DNA of 64,000 nt from Turbatrix aceti (Eukaryota; Nematoda; Chromadorea; Rhabditida; Panagrolaimidae): positions 682,001 through 746,000 of the forward strand of contig OZ017769.1 of the NCBI GenBank assembly GCA_963969345.1. The letters are read 5' to 3'. The position numbers and the translations under genes are program-made. The notes under the pieces were generated by a model. That model ran no database searches. It saw nothing but the letters and a program-made list of their open reading frames with translations, and was not told the origin of the DNA. Of this stretch, positions 52,101 through 62,385 are shown one piece after another. The number at the start of each line of letters is the position of its first letter. The first letter of the stretch is position 1.

Positions 52101-55100
52101 GGCCGTTGGCAACAAGCGATTCGGCAAAGTGCATGGCTTTCTTTTCTTTGACGGTTTTGTAGGGCTGGGTTGTTTGTAGCAGTAGTCCATTGTCGAGGGA
52201 ATATTGGTAGGTTTCTATCATTTCTTGGACGTTCAGATGATTTGATAGATCTTTTTCAAAGCGTTGGAATGAAAAGACTTCTGAGAGGTTGGTCAATACC
52301 AAGTTGGTGTAAATCTGGTGCTTGTCTCCAATGTTGATTTCTGGAAAGTCGATGGTTCTGAATCTGCCAATCTCGATGAGTTTGTGGACAAATTCGATGT
52401 GTCCTGTCGTTTGATCGTAGCGTTGTAGTTGTCCATTGTGTCGGTCAATGAAGATGTATGGTGATTCTGAGCATGACGTTTCTTTTGCTGTCGGTTCCAG
52501 TATCCGAGAGATTGGATCTAGAAAGGCTTGTAGTTTGTGATGATGATAGACGAATTCCACGGGTAGTCGGTCGTAGCATTGTTTCTGAGGTAGGAATGTA
52601 ATTGTTTCGAATGGAATTTCGGTACAGGCTTTGACTTCAAGTGTTGTAGCGGTGATTAGCTTTGCTTTGATTGACGTTTGATTCAAGAGTTCTCGAGCGA
52701 GAAGTGTCGGATTTGCTGCAGCTAGTGCAACGGTTGCGTCGGCAATAGCTTCCAATGCTGAGCAGACATGGCGGACTGATGCGGTAAAGAATTGTTTGGC
52801 GGTGTTGTCCGTGTTTCTTTGAAGTGCCGTTAGTTGAGCAGCGAATTGTTCAGTGAGGACAATTCCGGATTGGCGTTTGATTCGTGGTTTCTGCGTGATT
52901 TTGTTATCACGTTTACTTATAGTTGAGTTCCACGTACGGAGTGGTACAGCGTATCCTTGATCTGATAGTAGAAATGTGGTGTTGCAGTCGTTCGTTCTGA
53001 TTTGTTCGTTGTTGGGGTGAAATGATAGGGCGAATTGTTTGTTTTCGGCAATGAAAACGTTTCCACCAAATGAGCCTTCCATCTTCCTCATTTGAATGTA
53101 CTTGCATTGATGAGTTTGGTCTGGCGTCCAAATTAGAACTCCATGATCTTCTAATTGGCAGGATCCATGTCGATAGTAGCAGGGTATTGACGAAGGAATA
53201 GCCTTTGTCACTTCTTCGGTTCCATGTCGGGTGTAGATGTTTGTTGTGCTGTGGTAGCAGTTGATGACTGATTCGGTGTCGGCAAATAAGTAGCGGGGGA
53301 ACCAATAGTCGGGAAAGTTGAGTGTATTGTTGGTTCCAAAAAAATCGGTTTGGTTTTGGAGTATGCCGTGGTCTGATAGTTGAACGGTAGCCATTCTTTT
53401 GCATTCAGCAACGGTTGTAGATACTGGTTCAATAATTGGTTCGGAGTAGATGTCAGTTCCGAAGAAACTTCGTTGATGCGTTTGAGTTGTGCGGCGGCAT
53501 TGACAGTGATGAGCTGTTGTCTGGTATTCGATTGTGTTTGGTCTGTGGACATCCCATGTTGTTTCCACTACAGCATCCAGGGTATGAAATTCGGGTGTAT
53601 GACAAGGTGGCTTGTTTGGAAGTGTCCAGTATGACGTTGGTGCATTTGCTGTACAGAATAGTACGTCGTCGGCTTGTATGAGAGCGGTAGTTGGCGTGAC
53701 AAAAATTGCCATTATACTTAAGGCCATTAGAAATTTTGTCGATAGGTCTGGTTTCTTGATTTGAGTCGTTGAATTATTGATGTTGATTGGTAGTAGAGTG
53801 TTCATCGCTGCGTAGATAGGGTTTGTGTTTGCAAACCTAACAGTTGTTTTGTGTTCAGGCGTTCTGCTATGATTTCGTCGGTTGTCGCGTCCATTGCGGT
53901 GATTGTTTCTTGGTGATGACGATCGATTACGGTTGAAGTTCTTGTAGGAGGAGTGGTTGTTTCTTGTGTATCTTGGGTAGGGTGACGGTTGGCGGTTGTA
54001 GTATTGAGTACGGGATCGTTGATTTTGGTTCTTGTTGTTCTTTGACCAGCAGTTATTCTCCATGTGTCCGGGTTTGTTGCAGTAGTGACAAATAAGAGTG
54101 CGGCATTCATTAGCGAAGTGTCCAGGTTTTTGGCATTTGAAGCATTTCTGCAGGTTCTTTGATGAAATTGTTAGAGCTTTGGCTATTTGATTGGTCGTTT
54201 CGTTGACGGAGGATATTGATTGGGTACGTTTTTCTTCGATTCGTTCTTGTCGTTGAGCTAAAGTAAGAGCTTTTTCGACGGTTTCTGGATCTTTGCTGCT
54301 GACGTATTCACGTAGACTGGGTTTCATTCGGTTGATTGTTTCGCGTAGTAGGACGTTTTCGATGATTTCAGTTGGTTCACCTTCCATCATGGTGTAAATA
54401 AGTGTAGCTAGGCGTTCGTAGTAGTTGTGGACTTTTTCTCCTTTGTTCTGGTAGCAGCTTGCGAAGGATTCTGTAGCGTTTTTCTTTGCTTGGTCGTTGG
54501 GGAATCGACGGTTTAGTGCTTCGGTCGCTTCGTAGAAGCTGTTTCTGACGTTTGGCGGGAATGAGTCGTATGCCAGAAAAGCTGTTCCTTTGAGTTTTGA
54601 TACTAGGTGGGCAAGACGTCGTCGCTCGTTGAGTTCGAATGGGTATTTGGTCATTTGTAGTTCGAGTTGTCGTAACCATTGGGTGAAGACTTGTGCTGGA
54701 TCTCCAGTGAATTGGGGTACTTCATCTGCGGGAATATTGATTGATAGCATGTTGAGTTGCGCCGTTTTGGGAATACCATTCGTGTTTGAGTCGTGTGTTT
54801 CGTAGGCTAGTTCCAGGTTTCCATGTGTGACGTTCTTTGTACCAAATATGATACGGGTTGGGGCGTTGTTTCGATTCTTTTTCTGTTCTTCCAGTTCCTT
54901 TTTCATAGCTTCGATTTCGCGTTGGATTTTCATTTCGTTGAGTTGTTCGATTAGTTGGGTTACTGCCGTAGTTGATTGTGTTTCTTTGGGATCAAAGAAG
55001 TTGTCGCGTCGTAGTATTGTCGTTTTCTTGTTTTCTGTCGCTGGCTTTTTCGTCGTAGCAATTTCTTCCATTTCAGCCTTCATCGCTTCCATTGTCGCTG

Positions 55101-55800
55101 TCATTTTCTCCATCATTTTTGCCATTGTCGCCGTTTCGTTTTCCTTTTCTGTCGCCGTTCCATTTTCCTTTTCTGTCGCCGTTTCATTTTCCTTTTCTGT
55201 CGCCGTTCCATTTTCCTTTTCTGTCGCCGTTTCATTTTCCTTTTCTGTCGCCGTTTCATTTTCCTTTTCTGTCGCCGTTTCATTTTCCTTTTCCATTTGT
55301 ACTGCTTCTCTCTTTCCTGGTTTCAGCATCGCGATTTTCAATTCTTCCATTTCTTTCACTTTCTTGATCAGCGTTTCCTTGATTTCCTGAAATTGTTTAA
55401 ACATGTTTAAAATCTCACCTTCCATTTCTGCGCGTTCCTTTTCCGCGGTCATCATTTGTTGTTCCAGCATTTTCTTCAGTTCCTTGTAGTCAGTTCCGAC
55501 AGTTTCCATCAGCTTTCTCTCGTAGTAGTTTTCGGCGTTTTCCATCAGTGTCTTCTTCAGTTTGTCGTTGTCGTTTGCAGCATTTTCCATCAGCGTCTTG
55601 AGTTCCTTGGCCATCATTTCCATTGTATTTTCCAGTTTCGTCAGTCGTAAATCGGCTTCTTTCACAGCATTGTCAGCGGCGTTTATTGATTTCAGGGTGC
55701 TTCCTGCGAATAATTGTAGTTGTTTGATGATTTGATCCAAGGTGGATCCCTTTTCGAATAACGTAGACATGTCGTTTAGTTGTTGTCGTGTAATAACCAT
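49105..55800 (-). CDS. Retrotransposon polyprotein: Gag, envelope-like region, protease, RT, RNase H, integrase
   Basis: 2231 codons from the ATG at 55800. Residues 1-340 are coiled coil with a Lys/Glu repeat. The capsid-like region follows (about 350-530; VFTQWLRQLELQMTKYPF), then knuckles CFKCQKPGHFANEC and CHYCNKPGHMENNC (about 550-583). A hydrophobic leader near 687 opens a Cys-rich, N-glycosylation-rich region with a furin-like RIKR (about 973) and a membrane segment (about 1230-1270). Protease LLDTGAVFSIIH is at about 1350. In the RT (about 1560-1720) the catalytic box reads YMDN instead of YxDD. RNase H has HTDAS and ELELLA (from about 1820). The integrase has an HHCC finger (about 2050-2085) and a DDE core with IDFAG, SDNGRQF and SNGLAE. 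The frame then runs out at a +1 shift in an A-run. The glycoprotein-like module between Gag and protease is the oddity. Confidence 0.92.
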   Translation of the reverse strand: MVITRQQLNDMSTLFEKGSTLDQIIKQLQLFAGSTLKSINAADNAVKEADLRLTKLENTMEMMAKELKTLMENAANDNDKLKKTLMENAENYYERKLMETVGTDYKELKKMLEQQMMTAEKERAEMEGEILNMFKQFQEIKETLIKKVKEMEELKIAMLKPGKREAVQMEKENETATEKENETATEKENETATEKENGTATEKENETATEKENGTATEKENETATMAKMMEKMTATMEAMKAEMEEIATTKKPATENKKTTILRRDNFFDPKETQSTTAVTQLIEQLNEMKIQREIEAMKKELEEQKKNRNNAPTRIIFGTKNVTHGNLELAYETHDSNTNGIPKTAQLNMLSINIPADEVPQFTGDPAQVFTQWLRQLELQMTKYPFELNERRRLAHLVSKLKGTAFLAYDSFPPNVRNSFYEATEALNRRFPNDQAKKNATESFASCYQNKGEKVHNYYERLATLIYTMMEGEPTEIIENVLLRETINRMKPSLREYVSSKDPETVEKALTLAQRQERIEEKRTQSISSVNETTNQIAKALTISSKNLQKCFKCQKPGHFANECRTLICHYCNKPGHMENNCWSKNNKNQNQRSRTQYYNRQPSPYPRYTRNNHSSYKNFNRNRSSSPRNNHRNGRDNRRNHSRTPEHKTTVRFANTNPIYAAMNTLLPININNSTTQIKKPDLSTKFLMALSIMAIFVTPTTALIQADDVLFCTANAPTSYWTLPNKPPCHTPEFHTLDAVVETTWDVHRPNTIEYQTTAHHCQCRRTTQTHQRSFFGTDIYSEPIIEPVSTTVAECKRMATVQLSDHGILQNQTDFFGTNNTLNFPDYWFPRYLFADTESVINCYHSTTNIYTRHGTEEVTKAIPSSIPCYYRHGSCQLEDHGVLIWTPDQTHQCKYIQMRKMEGSFGGNVFIAENKQFALSFHPNNEQIRTNDCNTTFLLSDQGYAVPLRTWNSTISKRDNKITQKPRIKRQSGIVLTEQFAAQLTALQRNTDNTAKQFFTASVRHVCSALEAIADATVALAAANPTLLARELLNQTSIKAKLITATTLEVKACTEIPFETITFLPQKQCYDRLPVEFVYHHHKLQAFLDPISRILEPTAKETSCSESPYIFIDRHNGQLQRYDQTTGHIEFVHKLIEIGRFRTIDFPEINIGDKHQIYTNLVLTNLSEVFSFQRFEKDLSNHLNVQEMIETYQYSLDNGLLLQTTQPYKTVKEKKAMHFAESLVANGLFGFLTGGIFAPSQIWIFACCTYVTAAVIAKIIMPALVQEIMRYTNLPFLTNRVINNVQQWNRQRNERRQERERQRQEAESLPLQNLVPTRTFTNQTCATTKAHLNGYLNGIPARMLLDTGAVFSIIHKSFIDQHQLKTRQAEEEIKLVGINNTPIPCRHVAPIVITLQERNIHCEPIVLEEDHFANCYDILLGEDILEPNGFIIDYTSKTCHIGKTVEKMTDAYASMQIQEAEEDIINLPKTDLSATYTEELAELINKYSNLFSRNDKDLGRCKIAAPKMIVTSDKPTTTQPYRIPETVKPAVDTFIKEMLETGVLIESTTPWVSGIVVVPKKNGKLRPCVDFRRLNNVTEMDPYPLPRIETLLNKTSGCYWYSTLDMKSGFLQIPLDEDTSRYCGIITETGIFQFTTMPFGLKNAPAIFCRVMSTVLQGLEEFALAYMDNIIIFTRSPDPKEHLEALSMVFQRLKEYGLKIHAEKCSLANRSVTYVGHRIDMDGISPSDAHLNSIRNYPPPTTVTEIKRFLGLANFFRKFIPHFATIARPLTELTRKNVPFQWEEAQQIAFKTLVEELTQPPILTSPDYTQKFIIHTDASLTGLAGAILQKNDDESTHAIAYFSRQLTPAEKNYSTTELELLALIATLDHFRHILYGTKIIWNTDHNPLTHLNDTPSKSSRLNRWLLQLQDFDITSCYLKGPDNVLADALSRAISPTRINTSYFGMEPEDEEEEQEEEEDNKSTDAVTSNNQVINKNDQNTNSINQLNDENIKSALAALSEGWKGSSKPELQKYFIVRASLSEVNGLLYKDDRLVIPEADRSRVLAMLHRSHQGMARTKALARRYFWWPGLNKDIENLCTTCSTCNKYAPEIPKRPITPWRKTAEPMERVHIDFAGPVFNATWLVVVDAYSRFPFVFPMKKTRATDCIEVLDSIFSQFGYPKYLVSDNGRQFAAEEFNSHMQRSGTHTMKSPPYHPESNGLAEKICADFQEIRQKDLGRNSRHAAR
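55133..55297 (-). repeat. 24-bp tandem repeat in Gag
   Basis: Six full 24-bp units (GTTTCATTTTCCTTTTCTGT... on the plus strand) and a partial seventh encode an 8-residue repeat of the type TATEKENE. Units alternate between two variants (GTTCC/GTTTC). This is an in-frame minisatellite in the N-terminal part of Gag. Confidence 0.95.
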
Positions 55801-55863
55801 CCGCTAGCTAGGCGGTAATTCGTGTTTCCGGAAACAAAAAGTAAGTATCAACTTACAGAGTTA

Positions 55864-55876
55864 GGGCGTGGCACCA
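55864..55876 (-). promoter_or_regulatory. tRNA primer-binding site of retrotransposon
   Basis: On the minus strand TGGTGCCACGCCC starts three bases inside the 5' LTR. TGG complements a tRNA CCA end. I did not identify which tRNA. Confidence 0.8.
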
Positions 55877-55879
55877 ATT

Positions 55880-56279
55880 TGATGTGTCCCCGTCTGGTTC
55901 CCTCTGTAAGGATACTAATACAACGCGATATTTATCTCGACAACAGAATATGAGATAACCAAAATATAGATAACGTAATAAAGAACAAAGTATTAAACGC
56001 AAACAATAAATGAACAACAAAGATGAATGAATAATAAGATAATAAGAATCTAAGAACAAATAACTTACTAAGATAATATATGAATAATTGTGTGGGAGTG
56101 TGGGTTCCTTTTATAGGGACCCAAAAAGGGGGCGGGGTTAGGTGCTAGGTCAAGTGCCGTGGCACGCAATGGCACAGGTCATGCCGTGCACCTGTTGCAC
56201 CTGTTAACCTAGCAGCTGTTAAGGGGTTAAAACAATATTGGGCAATGTTGGGTAAGAAGGGCAATGTTGGGACATTGCA
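55880..56279 (-). repeat. 5' LTR of retrotransposon
   Basis: 400 bp, the partner of 47081-47471 and the upstream LTR for the minus-strand element. It presumably carries the element promoter. It is followed by the target duplication GGCAG at 56280-56284. Confidence 0.95.
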
Positions 56280-56284
56280 GGCAG

Positions 56285-58960
56285 GTAAACATTTTAGATA
56301 TTTCTCATCTCAAATTTCGTATCTTTCCAGTTGCGCACAGGAACAAACAGAATGTTTAGACTATTTTGTCAAATTCCACTGTGTTAATCATTTTTAACTG
56401 CGTTACCGTAAATTAAATATTATACCGTAAATTAAATATTATGCACGAGTAAGAGTAATAAAGTAAAGTAAAAGTAAAGGAACAAATCACATGGAATCCC
56501 GGGAATATTAGTAATTCAATAAAAAAAAAGTTATAGAGCAGATTTCATTCGAGCTTAATTAAAAAGAGTGCTAATAAGACCAAAAATCAAATTTGAACAG
56601 GCTTTTTGGACCGCAGCCAGAGTTAAACTGAAATTTGAGATCCAATCCGGAGTTAAAAATAAAGTTCAAAAAATCCAAAAAAATAACATTATTTCCAGTA
56701 CGCTAAAAAATATCCGTTAATTTTAACTCAAATTGCTTGCAAAAAACTATTTTAGGTTAATTAAAGCCAAAAGTAATTATTTTTTTATTTTAAAAATGCA
56801 ATAAAAAAAATTAAGCCGTTTTATGGAAGATAAGCATGAAAGTACCAGAACACCTATTTGTCTGTTTTCCAGAAAAATCCATGACACCAAAAATGCGTGT
56901 GTCTGTCAACTCCAAGAATTAACAACCGCAAAAAGGAAGGCAACATGATAAGCCACATTACATCAACGCGGGAAGAAAAACAATGTGTGTTATTTGGGTT
57001 AATTGACTGAAAAAGATTTATTGAAATAAAAAAATTGTGAATATTTCAAGATATTTTTCTCAACGAACGAAAATTCAAAAACTGTTTATGTAATAAACAA
57101 AATCTCAGTTTCAAAAATTTCAAATCCTTGAAAAAAAATTTTGTCAACAACGTAGTACATAAATAATTTTTTTGTTCAAAACATCGTCCATCTCTGTCCA
57201 TTTAATGCATGAAAAAAATTATTTCAAGCAAACAGAAAAAACCGAAAGACCCCCACTGGGATTTTTTTACTGGAGAAAAAATGCCGATGCCGACGTCGGC
57301 TTAGAGATGGGAAAATTATAACTAGGCAAATCCAGTTCAAAAGAGGGGGATATGCAAGGAAAAAATTAAGACGACAGAGATGGTCATCTCAAAAAAATCA
57401 ATAGAGCTATCGGAAAATTATTAAGCGCCAAAAAAATTTGCGCATTTTGGTCATTTTTGATTTTTGGACCCCCTTCGATCCAAATTTTTCGAACGGTAAT
57501 TTTTAGGTCCATCTAGGCAAAAATACACGCCACGCGCATTCTATGTGAAAATACAAAGAACACCGGTATGAATCCAGTCAACAGACGACAGACTTACCAA
57601 CTTCACCCATAAATAAATTGAAGCAACCAGCGTGCCTCGTGTCAGTAGAGTCCACTAACCATCCACTAACTAACCAACCAGTGTTCCTTCCCTGCGTGCA
57701 GTAGCGGTCCTGTTGCCATTCTCAGTCGTTGTCCTCTCCGTCGTATATATACTGCACGGTCTTCCTTTTCTTCTTCAGTAGCCAAGCGGCACAGCTTGAC
57801 AACAACAAGAAAGCACCGGACAGCATAGCTCTATACGAACAAAAAAGTGAAGATAGACACTATAGCGAGTGTAGAGGTCCTTCCTCCCCAGCAATGCTAG
57901 CTGCCGGCGGCGACGGCATCGGCGGCGATGGCATAAAAAAGAAAACCACTTTCTTCTGTGTTGCCATCTTTGGTTTGCCGTCGTCGTGCAATGCAAAAAA
58001 AAGAAATTGTGTCTCAAGCAGTTGGGACACTTGCCATTTTTGCCTGCAGCAAGCGAGACAAAACACGCGAGGTCACGTTTTTTGGTTGGTTGCGGGCAGC
58101 AAGCAGACCACCTCTTTCATGCCGTGACAGTATAGTACTACTAGTAAGACTCATCTTATTTTCCTATTTTCTTCCCGGCCAAGAAAAGCACAGACCTTAG
58201 GCTTTCCTCGTCGCTGAGTGAGAGTTAGCAATGGCCGTCGATTCACAAACGACCAAGTATCAAGCAAAGCAAGAGAAATGAAACAGTTACACATCTTCCG
58301 GGGGCCGGGTGGGCCCCGTCGCGTCGCATTTGAAAAAAAACTATTTACAAGTTGGCAAACACATTCATTTTCCCTCCTTCTTCCAGGAGGGAGGACCTAG
58401 CTCCTACTAGAAAGAGTTCCAATTTCTCGTGAGTCTTAAATTTACTTCGCAGAATTTTTTTTGCAGAAAAAAGCAACGGCCAATTTGCAGAACAGGCAGA
58501 AGATAACGTATCCGGAAGGAAGCAAGCACCACCTTGTAGCTTGTTCTTCTTTCCTATTTTTCGAATAATCATCCCTAGGGAGAACACATAGAAATCAGTG
58601 CACATGGAAAACTAATTAACCCTCTTAATTTTATATCGGGAATAAAAAACCATTAATTCCAGATACAAAAAATTCCCTACAACCGTCCAACTTCCAAGTG
58701 GGCGACAAACCCCCTTAAAAAAAGTTGACAGTTTTAAAAGTTGATGCTTGGAAAAAAACAAAACAAAAACAAGTTGCCGGACAACGGACACGGCGTATGC
58801 CATCCGTTGTCACAGGCGCCCTCCCACGATGACTGGGGGGAGGGGGGCGAAAGAAATGGGAGAAGATAGGAAGACAGACAGATGACAAAGATTCCCGCTG
58901 CCGGGCCGCAGCTTTGATGACAACCGGATTGGAGGGAAGGAGCATCGATGCTCTAAACTT
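56285..58960. other. Intergenic, AT-rich, 2.7 kb
   Basis: No gene recognised. Short open frames around 57729-58200 lack splice support and family features. The composition changes to more mixed sequence around 57600-58950. Confidence 0.4.
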
Positions 58961-60357
58961 TTAAGAGGGAGTCTGCGACAGGATTTAGTTTCGACGGAAC
59001 AGCTATTTTATGACGACAAATGTTTTGTGCCCAAGTTGTAAGGGACCATGGGTAAGGTCTAAATCGGGGATATTAGATTTTTCTGATGCCGGATTCTGAA
59101 GTGGCAGCTTCTGAAAGTTCAACACCCCTAATTTTTCAAGTTGCTTCATGGTTGAGGTAAAAATCTGATATTTTGGATACGGGGGTTTCTTGGCACGGGA
59201 AACCGATTGGCGTACTCAGATTTTTCAAAAAACATCTGGTTTTCCTGTAATTATCGATTTTTGTCAATTAACGTTACTTTATGGCCTCTGGTAATTTAAA
59301 AAAAAAGTTCCGTTTTGTACAGACCCTTTTATCTTGTAGCCCGTCTTTTTCTGTGTCGGATAAGCTCAAAAAATAAAAAAAAGGAGGGATACCAGAAGGC
59401 CATATCCGTGGTTTTCCGTCGCGCACTCGAGTAAAAAGCGCGCGCGCACAGTCTCTTTTTCGCTTCGCTGGACAAAAAAGTGATGCGCGCGCACGTAACA
59501 GGAGTCAACTTTGAAAAATTGCCCTGAAGCTAGTTTTTGCTTTGAATGTTTGTGGTCATTTTGTTTGGTTTGGGCATGTCCTAAAGGTTGTTTTTGGCCA
59601 CTTTTCTCTTTGATCGGTTAATTTTGCGCAGTGCTACAGGCGACAAAAGAAACATGAACTTTCACATGCCGTATCTGATCGTAAAATTTATGCAATAAAG
59701 AGCACAATTAGCTTAAAACAATCTTTGGGACATGCCCAAACCAAACGAAATGACCACAAACATTCAAAGCAAAAACTAGCTTAAGGGCAATTTTTCAAAG
59801 TTGACTCCTGTTACGTGCGCGCGCATCACTTTTTTGTCCAGCGAAGCGAAAAAGAGACTGTGCGCGCGCTTTTTACTCGAGTGCGCGACGGAAAACCACG
59901 GATATGGCCTTCTGGTATCCCTCCTTTTTTTTATTTTTTGAGCTTATCCGACACAGAAAAAGACGGGCTACAAGATAAAAGGGTCTGTACAAAACGGAAC
60001 TTTTTTTTTAAATTACCAGAGGCCATAAAGTAACGTTAATTGACAAAAATCGATAATTACAGGAAAACCAGATGTTTTTTGAAAAATCTGAGTACGCCAA
60101 TCGGTTTCCCGTGCCAAGAAACCCCCGTATCCAAAATATCAGATTTTTACCTCAACCATGAAGCAACTTGAAAAATTACGGGTGTTGAACTTTCAGAAGC
60201 TGCCACTTCAGAATCCGGCATCAGAAAAATCTAATATCCCGGATTTAGACCTTACCCATGGTCCCTTACAACTTGGGCACAAAACATTTGTCGTCATAAA
60301 ATAGCTGTTCCGTCGCCTTCACCTTATTCCTAAATCCTGTCGCAGACTCCCTCTTAA
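58961..60357. mobile_element. Foldback element, copy 2, flanked by TTAA
   Basis: The same 1397-bp foldback unit as 6367-7763, in the opposite orientation. The arm carrying TTTCGAC near the end is now on the left and the arm carrying GCCTTCACCTTATTCC on the right. Everywhere I compared, the two copies agree, including small arm-specific differences. TTAA borders both ends. No transposase. Confidence 0.9.
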
Positions 60358-62385
60358 TAGACGAACGGGAGGGGCTGGCGCCATTCACACCGTCGAGAGT
60401 AGAGTGAATGAATTTTTAGCCCTTTTTTCGTTGGAAATTTAAATATAAATTCAACTGTACAACATTTTTGACATCAAAAAAACCACACCTGTAAAAATTT
60501 AAAAGCTTCTAATTCAATTGGTTAAAAAACGTCAAACACGATCACGTGATGAAAAAATGGAACTAGATTTTTTTCAGAAGCTTCAACACACTTTTTTTTA
60601 ATCTTTGATGCAGAAAAAAACCTAAAAAAACAAAAACAAATTGAACAGCAGCACGAGTAACGATCAGAATCAGGAAAGTTGCGTGAACACATACTGATTA
60701 TCCCACAGCCCCTGGAGGCATTTTATTTGCACCAGGTCTCACAGACGCGCACGCGTGCATGCACGCTCATGTAAAAAGTAGTATTGGTGGTGGTATGTAT
60801 ACCTGTCTATCTATCAGTCAGCCAACCAGCCAGCGCGTGCAATTATATTTCTATCGATCAGGAGAACCACCAAGCGAACGAGTGAGCCGGGAGCTAGATG
60901 TATACAACTTTTTCATTCATTCAGCCCCCTGGTCCCTGATGCGCCCAGACGTTCGTCCACGTCATCATTATTGAACTGTTAGACAAAAGATTATTGCTGG
61001 AAAAATCAGACAGCATGAAGAATGGAGGGACGGCCGAGACTGATCACTGATCGATCAGACTGCCCCAACAAAAAATAAACAAGTGCGCACGCGCTGGAGT
61101 GATTCATCGCGGTGGGAATCGACACGCGTATCAAGTTACGTTCAAAAAAAGTTTTCGCTGTGTACACGTTAGTTACGTCCAAAAAAACGGTTTTTCCTAG
61201 GTTTACGTTCAAAATAACAGTTTCTTCCCCGTTTCCGACTATAGCAGTCCATCACGGACTCTCCAATTCGCATTTATGTGTGCTGCAAATTTAGGGCGAA
61301 CATGTTCACCCCCACTGGCTGCAGGAGGACTATAGTCCTCCCATGCGGCACAAATCTCGTAATTGGGGGGAAGGGTGGGTCGCTGGCTTGTAGCAGGAAG
61401 CGGGCGCGTTCCTGCTTCATATGTGTCGTCAAAGTCAGGAACTAGCTACTAACTTTATTAAAAACGGCATGGCACGAGTGATTTGAAGCAAATTTTAAAT
61501 AAATTTTCAAAATCCGGCCCAAATTCAAAAAAATAGGTCAAAATGACTTTTTTGCGTGGGGCGTGGTGGGTGGGCAGTTCACGGGAAAGTCAAACGCAGA
61601 CTAGCGTAAATGGCATTAGCAGCGTAGCCTGGAGCACTAAAAACAAAAAAATGGGCTGAAACAACAGTATTTCCTTCCTTTTTAACAAAAAATGTTCACT
61701 TTGAGTTTCCGAGCGACAGCGTGAATTTAGAAATCGTTCTGCAGGCAGAAAGACGAGGTGTGGGAACAAACTAATGCTGTGTTAGCACGATTTTTTGCAA
61801 AATTACTAAAAATTCATCCGTGGAATGGGGATTAGCGTCTTTTATGGAAATGGGCGTTAAATTTAGGATGACACGAGAAAAGGCAATAAAAAAAAGCGCA
61901 GTAACCCCAAAAAAAAGCATACCATGCACGCACTGTTTTTTCGAGTTCAAGAAATGCCAATCATCAGATGATCAGTATTCTGCAGAACACAAAAGCTACA
62001 TGTACGCATCCGCAATTGAAATTATAATTCCTCTGATTTCCCCTTGAGTCTGTAAATACCTGATCAGGCCTGATAGCGTGCTGTTTTCGTGTAGAGAGCA
62101 TTGAAAAGGTTGAAAATCGTTGCAAGGTGAACGAACGAATAAAGCAAGCAACGCTCACACTTTCTTTTTAAATGGAGGAGGATCCAAATGCGAAAACTTC
62201 CGTGCAAAAAAAGAACGTGAAATAAATGGCAGAAATTTTCATATCATATTAAAAAATTAGCATAACCAAAAAACAAACTTCGTATCACTGCCAAAGTCAT
62301 TTACATCGATGCGTAGTCTCAAACAACGCGACTGCTTGACTACACCGCGGCGCGACGTGTTTGGCGGTTCTAAAGTGCACAAGAA
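60358..62385. other. Intergenic upstream of SH2 kinase, 2.0 kb
   Basis: Mixed AT-rich sequence with no recognised exon, RNA or repeat. The final few hundred bases probably contain the kinase promoter. Confidence 0.4.

Larger units (their letters stand above)
47081..56279 (-). mobile_element. Ty3/gypsy-class LTR retrotransposon with envelope-like module, 9.2 kb
   Basis: A full-length element on the minus strand: 5' LTR 55880-56279, primer-binding site, one long reading frame, a frameshifted 3' frame, polypurine tract and 3' LTR 47081-47471. Both LTRs run TG...CA on the element strand, and a GGCAG duplication flanks the insertion. Domain order is Gag, two CCHC knuckles, glycoprotein-like region, protease, reverse transcriptase, RNase H, integrase, unknown tail. 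Pol order RT-RH-INT places it in Ty3/gypsy (Metaviridae), not BEL or copia. The LTRs are nearly identical apart from one region of indels (391 versus 400 bp) and a few substitutions, so insertion is fairly recent. Confidence 0.95.

Noticed and set aside
54827..55390. Ser/Phe-rich 187-codon plus-strand frame
   Set aside because: It is antisense to the Gag coiled coil and its 24-bp repeat.
57729..58200. Open frames of up to 132 codons downstream of the LTR element
   Set aside because: Low-complexity and Lys/Ser-rich, no domain, no splice partners.
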